The notes under the pieces are model-generated. The model did not search any database. It had not been told where the DNA came from and worked only from the letters and a program-made list of their open reading frames with translations. Both the position numbers and the translations under genes were made by a program. Of a stretch of 64,000 nt of DNA, positions 52,401 through 62,560 are shown in pieces. Position 1 is the stretch's first letter; each line of letters opens with the position of its first letter. The stretch comes from Eremophila alpestris peregrina (Eukaryota > Chordata > Aves > Passeriformes > Alaudidae): the NCBI GenBank assembly GCA_009792885.1, contig WMCF01000029.1:8519628-8583627 (forward strand). The letters are read 5' to 3'.

Positions 52401-55400
52401 GACACAACTGGTGACAGATCTAAACTGGATTTCCTTAGAACCCAGAATTGTTTGCACTCTGACCTTGTACCTTGAGGTGTTTTAGAAAGGCAGAAAATAC
52501 TTCAGTAATTGTCCAGCATTCTCCACTGATGTATTTTCACAGCCTCCAAAGTGGCTTACAGCCCAAATCTATACCCAGTGAATACATCCTTTCAAAATTA
52601 GCCAAAATACATAGGAAAATTTTCAAAATTATATGTAGTTTAATTAAAAAAAAATTTGCAGTGTTTTACCAGCAAATAACCAGACTTAGCAGATTTTATA
52701 ACACCATTAACATCTTCCAAGCAGTAACGTCAGTGTATTCCAAATTAGCTTAAAATCTACTGCCTTTTCCAACAGGATATATGAAATGTTACACTAGATA
52801 TGAAATCTGGGCTTCTCTTCTCAACAAGTGAGTCCAAACTACTCTACCCTAATCAAAATGCTGAACTTCAGCACCAACAGTCCTTTACTGCACAGAGTTA
52901 AGCTGTTTCACCTCCTGAAATCAGCTTGGCCTCAAACAGAGCCACCATGACAGCTTACAAAACAGCAGTTTGAGCTCCAGAACTCTTTTATTTGAACCCT
53001 ATGGATTGATTTTTCAAAGCAGCTGTTTTCCCTTGCTTTTCCACCTTATTTTTTTTTTAAAGACACAACACTTCACATTTCCTTACCTAAGGACTTGAAA
53101 ACCTCTGGGCTAGCATACTTGCCATCAAAGTAGACTGTGTTGTTCTGGGAGTCAAAGGCACGGCACATTCTGATGAACACAACCTCTAAAGACCCTAAAA
53201 CAGAAACAATGTATGTTGGACTATGGAAGGAGAGACTTCAGTTGCAAAGAGCAAATGAGGATTTAATAGTAATGCTCTGCATTCACTATCAGTTTAGTAG
53301 AGTAGTAAGTTGCTGTGGTGTAACAGAGCATAGTTTGGTTTGCTGGTAGAATTAAAAGAATTCCCATAAACCCCTTTAAAAGTTTTTGCTAAGGCAACTT
53401 AATTAATGCTAATAAACTCTAGTAATTTTTTAGTGTAATGAAGTCTCTGAAGCCAAAGCAGCAAATTTAAATTTATGTTCACCAAGCCTTAACAACTTGG
53501 TCCAGTATCTGTAATCTGAATCACTTCTACAGTATATTGCATTGAACAATCTGGATTTTTACCTTGAAATATTCACTATTAGCAATCCAAAAAAAAAAAT
53601 AGATATATACTTAATCAAGTTTTTAATCTTAACACACTCATTGCTTCCTTCGTCCATAGTGAAAATTTAATAGATAGACTTGAACTCCTTCTCCCCACAA
53701 TAACTGAGATGATGTTACTTCAAAGACAGAAAATTTGCAAGGTTTTCCCTTATTTAATTTTAAATGGTCATTGTACTGCATATGAATATATGTGTATGTA
53801 AGCACTGTATGTAACAAGTAACACCTTCCTCAGGCAAAACTAATAGAAGCAGACCTTAAAACTGACCCACATACCTGCTTTTAAAAGCACAATTTGATCA
53901 TTTTGACACAGTTCCATAAAGCCATCAATGCGTTTGGCAAATTCCACTACATACTGTATAGCTTCTGTTATTTTGACTGCGCATAACTGCCACATTACCT
54001 CCCTTTGCTGTTTGAGAGAGAAGAGAAATTCAAAAATTACTAACCGAGCTTTGCAAAGCTCATTGTCAGAAAGCAAAACTGAGCTAAAAAGAACCAACAA
54101 CAAAATGGAGTGAGTTCTCTTCAGTATGCCTGGCTACAGTGTGTTGGTAAGACAAGGGGAATTGACCTCAAAACCAGAGCCTCATGTGGATGAGTGACAA
54201 TGCAACCATGGAATACTTCTTCAGTCATGTCAGAGGAGATCCAGCTTGGAGTACTTTCATTTCATAAGCCAAAAATGTCCAAGCTTAATGATTTTGGTCA
54301 TTTCAGTAGGAATTTTATTCACTGCATGAAAATAAAATGCCAATTTACACCAGTAAGGCATGATCATATTTTTCCTATCAGCTTCTCTATTTTGTACTGA
54401 ATGCAAATTATCAACCTAGCTCATCTTGAAAAGGGTACATATACAGATGTTCATATATGAAAATCATCTTGATAACAACATAAAGAAGGCATACAAGTAG
54501 TGAGTTTTTCCAGTGTTGATAATAATGCAGAATGAAATCACCCAAAGTAGAAACAACTGTACTCCTAAAGGTTAAATATTTTTCTGGCGAAATGAAAAAT
54601 ATGTTCAAAGAACAGTGTGCTTCAGCAGTGCTTCCCAAGGCTATTTTCCAAGGTAGCCAAATGATAGTAGCTTGTGGATGGAAGGCATGTTGGAAATAAC
54701 ATTCATTAGACCTTACAATACCCTGGTGGCATGGCAGCACTGTGCTGCTACTCCACAGGTAAAACCCAAACACTGAGGGACAACTGCAGCATGAATCAGG
54801 ATTACAGTGAACCCCGAAGGCTGGAAATCTGATGGAGCTCTGTGTTTATAAAAAAACCAAAACACAGCATAAAACATCACAAACTTGGTGGCTTTGGCTT
54901 TTGTCATTGTTGATCCAGGACATTACAAATTAAGAGAAGAAAATACCATGCCAATTAGGATTGAAAAAATTCGTATTATTTCCTATCCTTCTTTATCAGA
55001 GATAGATTTTAGGAGAATACCTTTTCCTATACCTGTAAAAATGCAAAGGATATCCCAACCATCTTGCTGCTTTTGATTCTAGCGTATTATTTTTTTTAAA
55101 CATACAGAAATGTACATTCCTGATAGTAAGGAGAAAGCAGTGAAAAAGTGAATTTTGCAGTGTGTTATGGGAATACCATGCTTTAAAGAAATCATGCCGT
55201 AGCTTGGCATGCTTTTATACCTTGTTCTGATAGTTCTCAATTTCTTCCTGCAGAAAAGTTTGCCATGTTATCTGCTGTAACTCCTCTCTCAAGTACTGGC
55301 AAGTTTCCATGTGTGACTTGGAAATATTCTGTGCAAGATGTTCTAAAAGAAAGAGCAGAAAGCGACACGCGTTAGAAATGCAAAGCTATACCTTCAGACA

Positions 55401-58400
55401 CGGGAAAAGCTCGTACACTGCAGCTGCAGCGGGGAGAGGGGAGAGGGTGAGCTGAGATGGAAAGCCGCTGTGGTGCGAGTCCCCCCGTTAGGGAATCTCT
55501 TCGGGAGGGCGGCCATTTACCGCCCGGCGCAGGACGCGGCCGTGCCCGCAGCCGCCGGCAGAGGGCGTGCGCGCAGCGCTGGGCGCCAGCGAGCCCCGGC
55601 TCGGGGAACAGCGGCAAAGCGGGGACGGGGGGCACAGAAACCTCTCGGAGATACACCACGGAGTACAGCCGCCGGAAAACAGGGGACAGGCGGGCTGATG
55701 GACCCCTCGAGCGGGGGCACACAGCTGTCCGCGGGACACGGCCGTGCTCAACGCAGGACACTGGCAGGGACGGGACGGAACGGCACTGCCGGCCAGGCAC
55801 AGCTGCTAGTGCCAACGCTTTCCAATCGAAAAATACAGTCACCACCTATCTAGCGTTCCCTCAAGCAGGACTCTTGTCCCATGAGGCTGCCTGGGAGGGA
55901 AGAATGTCTTTTTCGTTTCCTACTCTCATATAATTAAAAAAAAAAATCAGGAAAATGCATCTATTAGAGAATCCAGATGATTAAGATAACACACTAAAAA
56001 ATCACTAACACTAGGGGTCTTGTCCTTCAGCTTTAGAGTAGTCACCTAGTTTACTGCACATGATTTAGAACTTCCATACAATGTTTTAATGCCAAATAAA
56101 ATTATTTTCTCCTGCTATACATGATTAAAAGAGCCATAACGCAGATTTACATTTATTAATAAAATTTGATTCCATAAAGGTTTAGGAACACTTTCAAAAG
56201 CCTGAATAGAATGTAGATACCTGAGTTCCACTTTTATTTAACTTCCTCTTTCCTACCCTGACCCTTCAGAGGGGCATGTTCTCCTGTTTTAGCACGTTAC
56301 AAGGAGAGGCCTAGGGACTTGTCCCAGCTGCAATTCTGCTTGTTGGGCCACTGAAAATGAAGGCTCAAACCAAACAGGAATGGTGGTCACTACAATATGG
56401 AGGTATTCTGAGGGATTGCAGTACTGGATCTTCTGTGAAACTGGCTTTGTTTGGTAATGATCAAAACCAACTCTTCACAAACTGAACTGCTGGACCACTC
56501 AGTCTGTCAGTAGTTTAAGATATTACCTGAAAAGTCTTTAACATACAGATGAGATAAAATCAGATTGTATGTGCTGCCTGAACAATCAGTAAAGTAGAAC
56601 ACGTTATTTATACTTTGTTACCATAGCTTTGATGTATTTCAGAGAAATTGGGTTTTTTTGTACAAGTGTGTAGTTAAAACACTTGTTCTTGGTAGCAGCA
56701 GCTGACAGCATGATCCCTGTGCCCTTGCAGGATACAGGAGGTGAAATATTCCCATGTTATTCACAAACCTCCGCCTTACTTTAGGACTGTATTTCAGCAC
56801 ACACCTAAATACTTTCATTGAACAGCCACACCTTTCTAAATTGAAACCTTCGTCTGGCAGACAAACATTCTTCAAACATTGTTCAGTAACGTTAATGCTG
56901 GGCACCTAAATCATGCTGTGCAGGGTTTAAACGAAGCACTATGTAAATAAAGGTAAGCAACAAGACAAACTTAGTTTAGACCAGTGTTCCAAACTCAACA
57001 CTCAGCCTACAAAGGAAAAACCCTCTTTCTTTTCTTTCCTATGGGTTTAATGTGAATCTTTTTAATAGATTCTATGAGAAAATTAGCAATTGTTTCACTG
57101 AGAAAAAGCAGGTAGCATTGCTGTTGTCTTGACATTTTCTTCTCTTTTTTACCTATCAGAAATTATTTGAACTGAAGCCAGACACATTATTTTGGCTGTC
57201 AGGACAAATTATATTGTAGGGAACAGTATTCTGCAACATAAGGACCTTAAAAAGCAAGCTTCTTGTGGCTTCCTCTCTGCAAAACTTCTCAAAAGAACAT
57301 GAAATAAACCACACAAAATTTTAATGTGGAATACCTGATTTTTGGAACTATTTTTAGGTTTTCATAATAAAATAAGTAGAAAAAATGTTGCTTAAACAAG
57401 TTTTAAGAATCAGTTTTAAATGCCTGGCTGCTTACATAAGTAATGGCATCATGAAACCACTTCTTTGATGTTCTGTTCCACTTTGTTTATAACCAGTTCA
57501 CACAGCACACTCTAACTCCAGTCTCAGCTGTTGACAAGTCATACTTGTGGAATTCAGCACGAGTGTAATCATTAAGGGAAGAGTTTAAAGTAAAATGTAC
57601 TAATTAATGTGTTTATTATAAGGCAAGGTTGTTATCAAAACTTATTACATTCAAAAACGTCTTTCAGTATCTGGGGCCAGATCCTCTTCAACAATTGATA
57701 AATGCTGCCCTCAGTTTAGCCTGGTGCTTTTCTCAGGTAAAGAGCAGATGAAAATCAGCCTCATCAACCTTTTTCTCAGGAGTAACAGTACTGAGGTAAT
57801 GAAAAAGGAGATGAATTGTTAAAAAAAATAATCTGCAAACAAAGAAATGCCCTGCCTGTTTTCTCAGCACTAAAAATTAGCTTCTTAATCAGTATTCCAA
57901 GGGTTCTATTGCAAGGACTGAAAGCAAAAGCGACACTGGTAGAGCTGATCAACCACAGTCCCCTGGGAGCTTTGGTCCAGAGCAGTAAGGAGTTCCCCAT
58001 GTGCCCCAAGATCAGGGTATTTACAGTGCACTTCACACAAGAATGCCCATACATGCCCACAGCTCTACTGAAGCAGCATTCTCACTGTCACCTGGCTACA
58101 TGTGTCACTTTAATCCAAAGGGTACTGTTAAGACAATTAGAATGGAAGCTTTTCTCTCTCATTACCTAATTCTGCCATGGACACAGTTGGAGAGGTCTCC
58201 CCATTTGTAAAAGAACAATAAGGGAAGAAGCCCGATGCTGGTGTGTAGTCACATATTGGTTCTGGTTTGATTCCATTAATATCAAGACCCGACTGATCTG
58301 GAGAAGGCTGTATGTCTAAGTAGAAGCTGCTAACTGCAGAGTCTGCTTTGCTACCTTCAGGGGTATGCCCATCAATGTAATTACTGAGGTCGTCATGTAG

Positions 58401-60380
58401 CTCTGTTAACCCATTGGTGGTGATATTGTATGTTGGTGTGAGCGGTTCTGCCTCTCCTGGCTGCTGCTGGTGATCGCGCTGCTGCTGCTGCAGTCGGTGT
58501 TTCTGCACCTCGGCGTACAGGCTGTCCCTCTGCTTTTTTGACATTCGCCCAAACTTTACAGCTGAAATATAGACACACAAGAGATTACACCTCTACACAT
58601 CCACCACCGCCTTGAACTGTGAGTCTTTAAACACTACATGAAAGGACAAAGCACAAACCCCAAATCTGCAGGATGGGCAGACCTAAGAACCACTTCTCAG
58701 TTACAGGTACACAGCTGCAGCACCTGCTCTTTAAAAGACTGTCTTGACATGCCATTGAAATGGACCATTAGAAGTCACTGGTTTAGCTTAATTCATTAAC
58801 TTTCACTTCTGTACTGGAAAGATTTTCTCCTGTCTGTCTCTGTTGAGGTTGACAGATGCATCTCTTCAGCATTCAAACACAACCTAGAAAAGTAGAAGCT
58901 AAACCAGAACACATTGACCTAAGACAACTGTTCAGTTCCAACGAGCTGCAGAGTTCCATTCATGCTGCAGAGTGAACCTCGAGTGTGGTGCCAACATGTG
59001 GGGTCTATCTCAGTGTACCAACAGCAAGCTTCACTGAGACTGGCACCAAAGCACGTGGGAAGAACCAGCAAATCTACCTTCAGCATCTCTGTGACAAGCA
59101 AAAATGTGTAGTAGATGAGTAATTGTTAAACCGATGTGTGTGTGCACACAAGTGCACGTGTGTATCTCCACAACATCACTGGGACTTTGAGGTGCACTAG
59201 CCATAAGCCAGCAGCAACTGGCTTGCAGCATCCAGGGAATTCCCAAGGATGCAGCATGGCATTTCAAGGACCTGTATCAGCTGTAAAAGCTTCATCCTTT
59301 AGAAAGGCAACTACTGCCTTCTGCTTTTCTATAGGAAAGCAAACACGTTGGAGGAACTAGTCATTACATGATCAACTGTTTCAGGATTTTAGTCTCATGG
59401 CCAATAAAAAAAAGTAAAGACAATGTAATTCAAGAAGTAAATGTAATGTGGAAACAATGTCCTGGATTGGGCCTCATGTACCTAGAGTAATGTGTATGTA
59501 TTTGTAGAACACGCCACGCTGCTGCCACTGTGGCAGGGGAAAAGACTGAGTCACATCTTCAAATGGGTAAGTGGCGGCAGCTCCATTCCATCTGTGGGGG
59601 AGGCATGCAAGTCTCAGCTGCAAAGCCAGTTCTGACTGAATTACATAAGCAACTGTTTGGCAGAGGCGGGCTTTCGTCACTACTCGAGCTGCAATTTTGA
59701 GCTTAATATTAACAGCACTGGAACACCTTCAGAAACCTATCTTTGAAAAAACACTGCATTATTTTTTACTTTGCATTGTTCCCATTATTCATTATACACG
59801 TACTTAACTTCTATAGATACTGTGAAGCAGTTCTGATCTGTACTCATGCACCAGGCAGTGTCACTTGCAACTACAGGACGTCACTTAAGTGGGAATGAAT
59901 ATATAGAGGAAGTATTAACTATGAGACTGAACACTGCCATCTTCAAGTAATGACCAGAGACAAAGCTCTTAACTGGGAACCTCTTAAATAGGAAAAAAGA
60001 TAAATCCAAGAACTTTGTACAAGCCCTGATTTATGTATATTTGAGTATACAGCAGCATCTAAAAACATACAGCGTATAACAGAAAAATATATATAAACAT
60101 CTGAAACTCACTTGATGATCTCAACTATCAGCCCAATGCAGAATTAGCACATAAATGCTGTGTTTTTTGGTTGACCACACATCACCCTACACCTTAGGTC
60201 ACTTTTGTGCAGCGAGGCCCCGAGCTAGCAGCACTTACCATCCCGAGACATCCCCACAGCAAGGCATTTCTGTAAGCGACAGTGCTGGCAGCGGTTCCGA
60301 CTGGTCCGGTCGATCAGACAGTTCTTCTGCCGAGGACACGAGTACGTGGCATTGCTCTGCTGACTCCTCCTGAAAAAGCC
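49317..60380 (-). CDS. RORA: RORA: nuclear receptor ROR-alpha, 3' part (residues 95-523), 8 exons
   Basis: RORA is a constitutively active orphan nuclear receptor that binds monomeric RORE sites (AT-rich half-site plus AGGTCA) and drives clock, cerebellar, lipid and immune genes. Eight exons total 1290 bases, all in frame. If numbered as the 523-residue form, they start at Gly95. The order is: second zinc finger with its four Cys and the carboxy-terminal extension FGRMSKKQRDSLYAEVQK; a hinge with a Gln-rich HRLQQQQRDHQQQ run; then the ligand-binding domain from about 271. Known sterol-contact positions fall in register: Cys288-Gln-Tyr290, Arg367 and Arg370. The helix-12 lock residues His484, Tyr507 and Phe511 are present, with the LYKELF activation motif. 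It is nearly identical to human, with small changes such as Met285 for Leu. The first zinc finger and isoform-specific N-termini lie right of the window. Confidence 0.98.
49482..50724 (-). other. RORA: RORA last intron
   Basis: About 1.2 kb; no supported feature. Confidence 0.75.
50725..50837 (-). CDS. RORA: RORA ligand-binding domain exon (helices 9-10)
   Basis: Acceptor ATATTCAG, donor GTAAGA; 113 bases. It completes an Asp codon, then [20 protein letters not shown] to DGILTK. Confidence 0.98.
50838..51649 (-). other. RORA: RORA intron with an inverted repeat near the acceptor
   Basis: About 800 bases. Positions 50898-50905 and 50909-50916 form a perfect 8-base inverted repeat, followed by a further copy of the TACTAAG-type unit. 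This lies about 60-90 bases upstream of the next acceptor. Confidence 0.7.
51650..51760 (-). CDS. RORA: RORA ligand-binding domain exon (helices 7-9)
   Basis: Acceptor TTTTGGCAG, donor GTAAGA; 111 bases. It encodes [20 protein letters not shown] to SAFVLMSA, identical to human as far as I recall. Confidence 0.98.
51761..53086 (-). other. RORA: RORA intron in ligand-binding domain
   Basis: About 1.3 kb; no mobile element or gene recognised. Confidence 0.75.
53087..53194 (-). CDS. RORA: RORA ligand-binding domain exon (helix 5 and beta turn)
   Basis: Acceptor GTTTTAG, donor GTAAGG; 108 bases. It encodes SLEVVFIRMCRAFDSQNNTV to SPEVFKSL. Arg367 and Arg370 of the ligand pocket are present. Glu replaces Asp in SPDVF of the human protein. 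Confidence 0.98.
53195..53874 (-). other. RORA: RORA intron in ligand-binding domain
   Basis: About 680 bases; no feature recognised. Confidence 0.75.
53875..54007 (-). CDS. RORA: RORA ligand-binding domain exon (helix 3 region)
   Basis: Acceptor CTCAAACAG, donor GTATGT; 133 bases. It encodes QREVMWQLCAVKITEAIQYV through ELCQNDQIVLLKA, the nuclear-receptor signature region, ending with one base of a Gly codon. Confidence 0.98.
54008..55220 (-). other. RORA: RORA intron in ligand-binding domain
   Basis: About 1.2 kb; a minus-strand frame at 54411-54773 is hydrophobic but resembles nothing I know. Confidence 0.7.
55221..55342 (-). CDS. RORA: RORA exon, start of ligand-binding domain
   Basis: Acceptor TTCTTTTAG, donor GTATAA; 122 bases. 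It completes Glu274, then HLAQNISKSHMETCQYLREE to NYQNK. It contains the sterol-contact CQY. The ATG of Met285 is at 55310-55308. Confidence 0.98.
55372..55810. promoter_or_regulatory. RORA: Intragenic CpG island in RORA
   Basis: About 400 bases of dense CpG sequence start only 30 bases upstream of the exon at 55342-55221 and end abruptly in AT-rich intron. It includes a GGCGGCCATTT YY1-like motif and a CCGGCAGAGGGCG CTCF-like core near 55554-55567. It could be an alternative promoter, a regulatory element or an insulator. Long frames inside it on both strands are composition artefacts. Confidence 0.6.
55811..58165 (-). other. RORA: RORA intron, hinge to ligand-binding domain (remainder)
   Basis: About 2.4 kb of AT-rich intron; no coding exon, RNA gene or mobile element recognised. 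Confidence 0.7.
58166..58561 (-). CDS. RORA: RORA exon encoding DNA-binding extension and hinge
   Basis: Acceptor TATTTCAG, donor GTAATG; 396 bases. It completes the Ala codon, then VKFGRMSKKQRDSLYAEVQK, the Gln-rich run, and a long Ser/Asp-rich hinge ending SPTVSMAEL. It carries changes such as HRLQQQQ for HRMQQQQ and NITTNG for NISANG relative to the human sequence I remember. Confidence 0.98.
58562..60238 (-). other. RORA: RORA intron, zinc finger to hinge
   Basis: About 1.7 kb; it holds a short TG/CA-rich stretch near 59133-59164 and nothing else recognisable. Confidence 0.7.
60239..60380 (-). CDS. RORA: RORA exon encoding second zinc finger
   Basis: Acceptor ATCCCAG, donor GTAAGT; 142 bases, phase 0 at the start and one base over at the end. 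It encodes GFFRRSQQSNATYSCPRQKN, then the CX(5)C and CQHC metal ligands and QKCLAVGMSRD. The boundary after the CEGCK knuckle is the classical nuclear-receptor intron site. Confidence 0.98.
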
Positions 60381-60897
60381 CTGGGATGCAACAGCAAAAG
60401 TCAGGAAGCTGTTAACTGATGGGGCAAATAAAGACTCTGGAAGGTAGCATACTGAACAGAAAAGGAGTTCAAGTGCTCTATAGTCAACTAAAGGAAGTTA
60501 AAACTAAAGGTTTTGTTCTTATTTTTTCCTCCCCTAGAAATAAACAAAACCATTAACTAGCAAGAAACCGTTCATTAAAAAAGCATTGTAACACATAAAG
60601 GAATTACACTTTTTACTCAATGATTTTACAGATCACATATTACATATGGTACACCCAGCTCTTTCCAAGTGAGATAGAACTAATTATAGACTTTGATTTC
60701 CTATCTTTCCTGGGTTGGCATAGTTCTCCAAAACAGAGAGGATTCAACAGCTACCACTCTTGTTCTGCTCTCTAGAGTGACAGTGGCAGGCCCTGATGTT
60801 CAGCCTTGCTAGTGTGTGTATGTGTTTAAAAAATACACAGCACAATGCTGAACAGTTTCTCCTACAAAGAACAGTTTCTTAACATGTTTTTTATAGA

Positions 60898-61490
60898 CTC
60901 ACAGAATCATTAAGATTGGAAAAGACCTCAAAGATCATCAAGTCCAAACATTATCCCAGCACCACTGTGTTCACCACTAAACCCCAAGTGCCACACCCAC
61001 ATGCCTTTTTGAACACTTCCAGGCATCATGATTCCACCATTTCCATGGTCAGCCTATTCCAGTGCCTGCCCACCCTTTCAGTGAAGAATTTTTTCCTGAT
61101 ATCCAATTGAAACTTGCCCTGCCACAGCATGAGGCCATCTCCTTTAGTCCTGTTGCTGGCTCCATGGGAGAAGAGCCCAATCCCCACCTGGCTCCATCTT
61201 CCCATCAGGAAGTTGTAGAAAGCAAGAAGGTCACACCTGAGTCTCCTCTTCTCTGGACTGAACAACCTCAGCACCTTCAGCTGTTCCTTATCAGACTTGA
61301 AACCAGTAACAGACTTGTCCAGACCCTTCCCCTGCTCTGCTGCCCCTCTCTGGACACACTCCAGCCCCTCATTGTCTTGCTTGTCATGAGGGGCCCAAAA
61401 AAAGACCCAGCACTTGAGATGCCTCACCGGTGCCCAGGACAGAGGGATGGTCACTGCACTGGTGCTGCTGTCACCTATTGCTGCTATTGG
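60898..61490 (-). mobile_element. CR1 LINE 3' fragment, antisense
   Basis: Read on the plus strand it opens with CAGAATCATTAAGATTGGAA and AAGACCTCAAAGATCATCAA, the hallmark reverse-complemented 3' end of avian CR1. It continues with the AAGAATTTTTTCCTGATATC, CTGAGTCTCCTCTTCTCTGG and CTCTGGACACACTCCAGC blocks. It is about 590 bases, 5'-truncated, oriented on the minus strand like RORA, and carries no intact frame. Boundaries are approximate. Confidence 0.92.
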
Positions 61491-62514
61491 GTGAGTTAGT
61501 TTGATGCTGACAGCTCAGGTTTTGTTCAGCTCTTTGTAGGATTTAGACTCTTAAGGAGGGGGAAAGCTAAAACACGTTTTATGTATGATCCCTCTCCTGA
61601 GTAACCCCATCTCCAAAGAAAGCTGGAAGGTTATGCACAGCTACAACTTTATTGTCTCCTCCAGAAGGGTGCATGTCATTAACCACTCTGCAGCTGTTTG
61701 CTTTGAAGTCCATTTCATCCTTTTGCCACAGACTGCCCAAACACAAGCTGCTGTGTGTGTAATACCTACTTCACAAGGATTCTGCAAAGATGTAGTCATT
61801 CTAAAGAGGCATTTGAGAGCAGTGAGCACACTATTTCAGTTTTATGTTGCCACATAATGGATTAATTAACAGTGCTGCAAAGAAAATAGTTCCTTGGAAA
61901 GGCTGGGCACCTTTTAATTAAAGCTGGACTTCTACCAATTTGTTATTTACTCAAAGGTTTCATGCTGGAGTTCCTCAGCACACGCACAGATACTTGGTGA
62001 AGCAAACAAAGGAAAGACTTCTGCATGACAAGTCTCAAGTAGTCAAGTACTTCCTATCAAACAGCCTGCAGACAGAAACATGGCAAAACACTCAGACAAA
62101 CCCCCTGCTCTGTCATAGCAGGAAGGCACCACTCTGTTGATTACACCCCTTTTATTAAAGCTTTACTGGGAAACATGGAATATATTTTAAAAAAAAAGAA
62201 GCTGAAGATACTGTCTTGAATCCTGTCTTCCTGTACATAATTTCTTACCCTTTTTATCTAGTCTTTGTTTCTATATGACTGAACTTCGAACTGGTTTTTT
62301 CATGTTTGTCAATAGTGAGATAATTGTCACTGAAAGTATTGCACATATTGAGCTCCAGTTGAATGCATTTCACCCCAAAGAAGACCTGAAATACCATGGA
62401 AATGTCTACCATTCCAACATCACAACTGATCCCTCTAGAGAAACCAACTCTTGGATAAGTAGGTAGATTCACTGCCAGCTCTGGGAGCACTGTCAGCGGA
62501 GCCTGTCATTCCAG

Positions 62515-62560
62515 TGCAAGTACCAGCGTGTTCACCACTAAACTCCAAGTGCAATGCCAT
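62515..62560 (-). mobile_element. Short CR1 relic
   Basis: The segment GTGTTCACCACTAAACTCCA followed by AGTGC repeats, with one mismatch, a segment of the CR1 copy at 60968-60993. Flanks do not extend the match clearly. Confidence 0.5.

Noticed and set aside
55372..55933. Open frames of 120-158 codons in the RORA intragenic island
   Set aside because: Overlapping frames on both strands with Arg/Ala/Gly bias, caused by GC-rich composition. The island itself is kept as a feature.
61026..61499. Open frames of 142-145 codons on both strands near 61 kb
   Set aside because: They lie within the CR1 fragment and are not protein genes; the LINE's own reverse transcriptase frame is not intact here.
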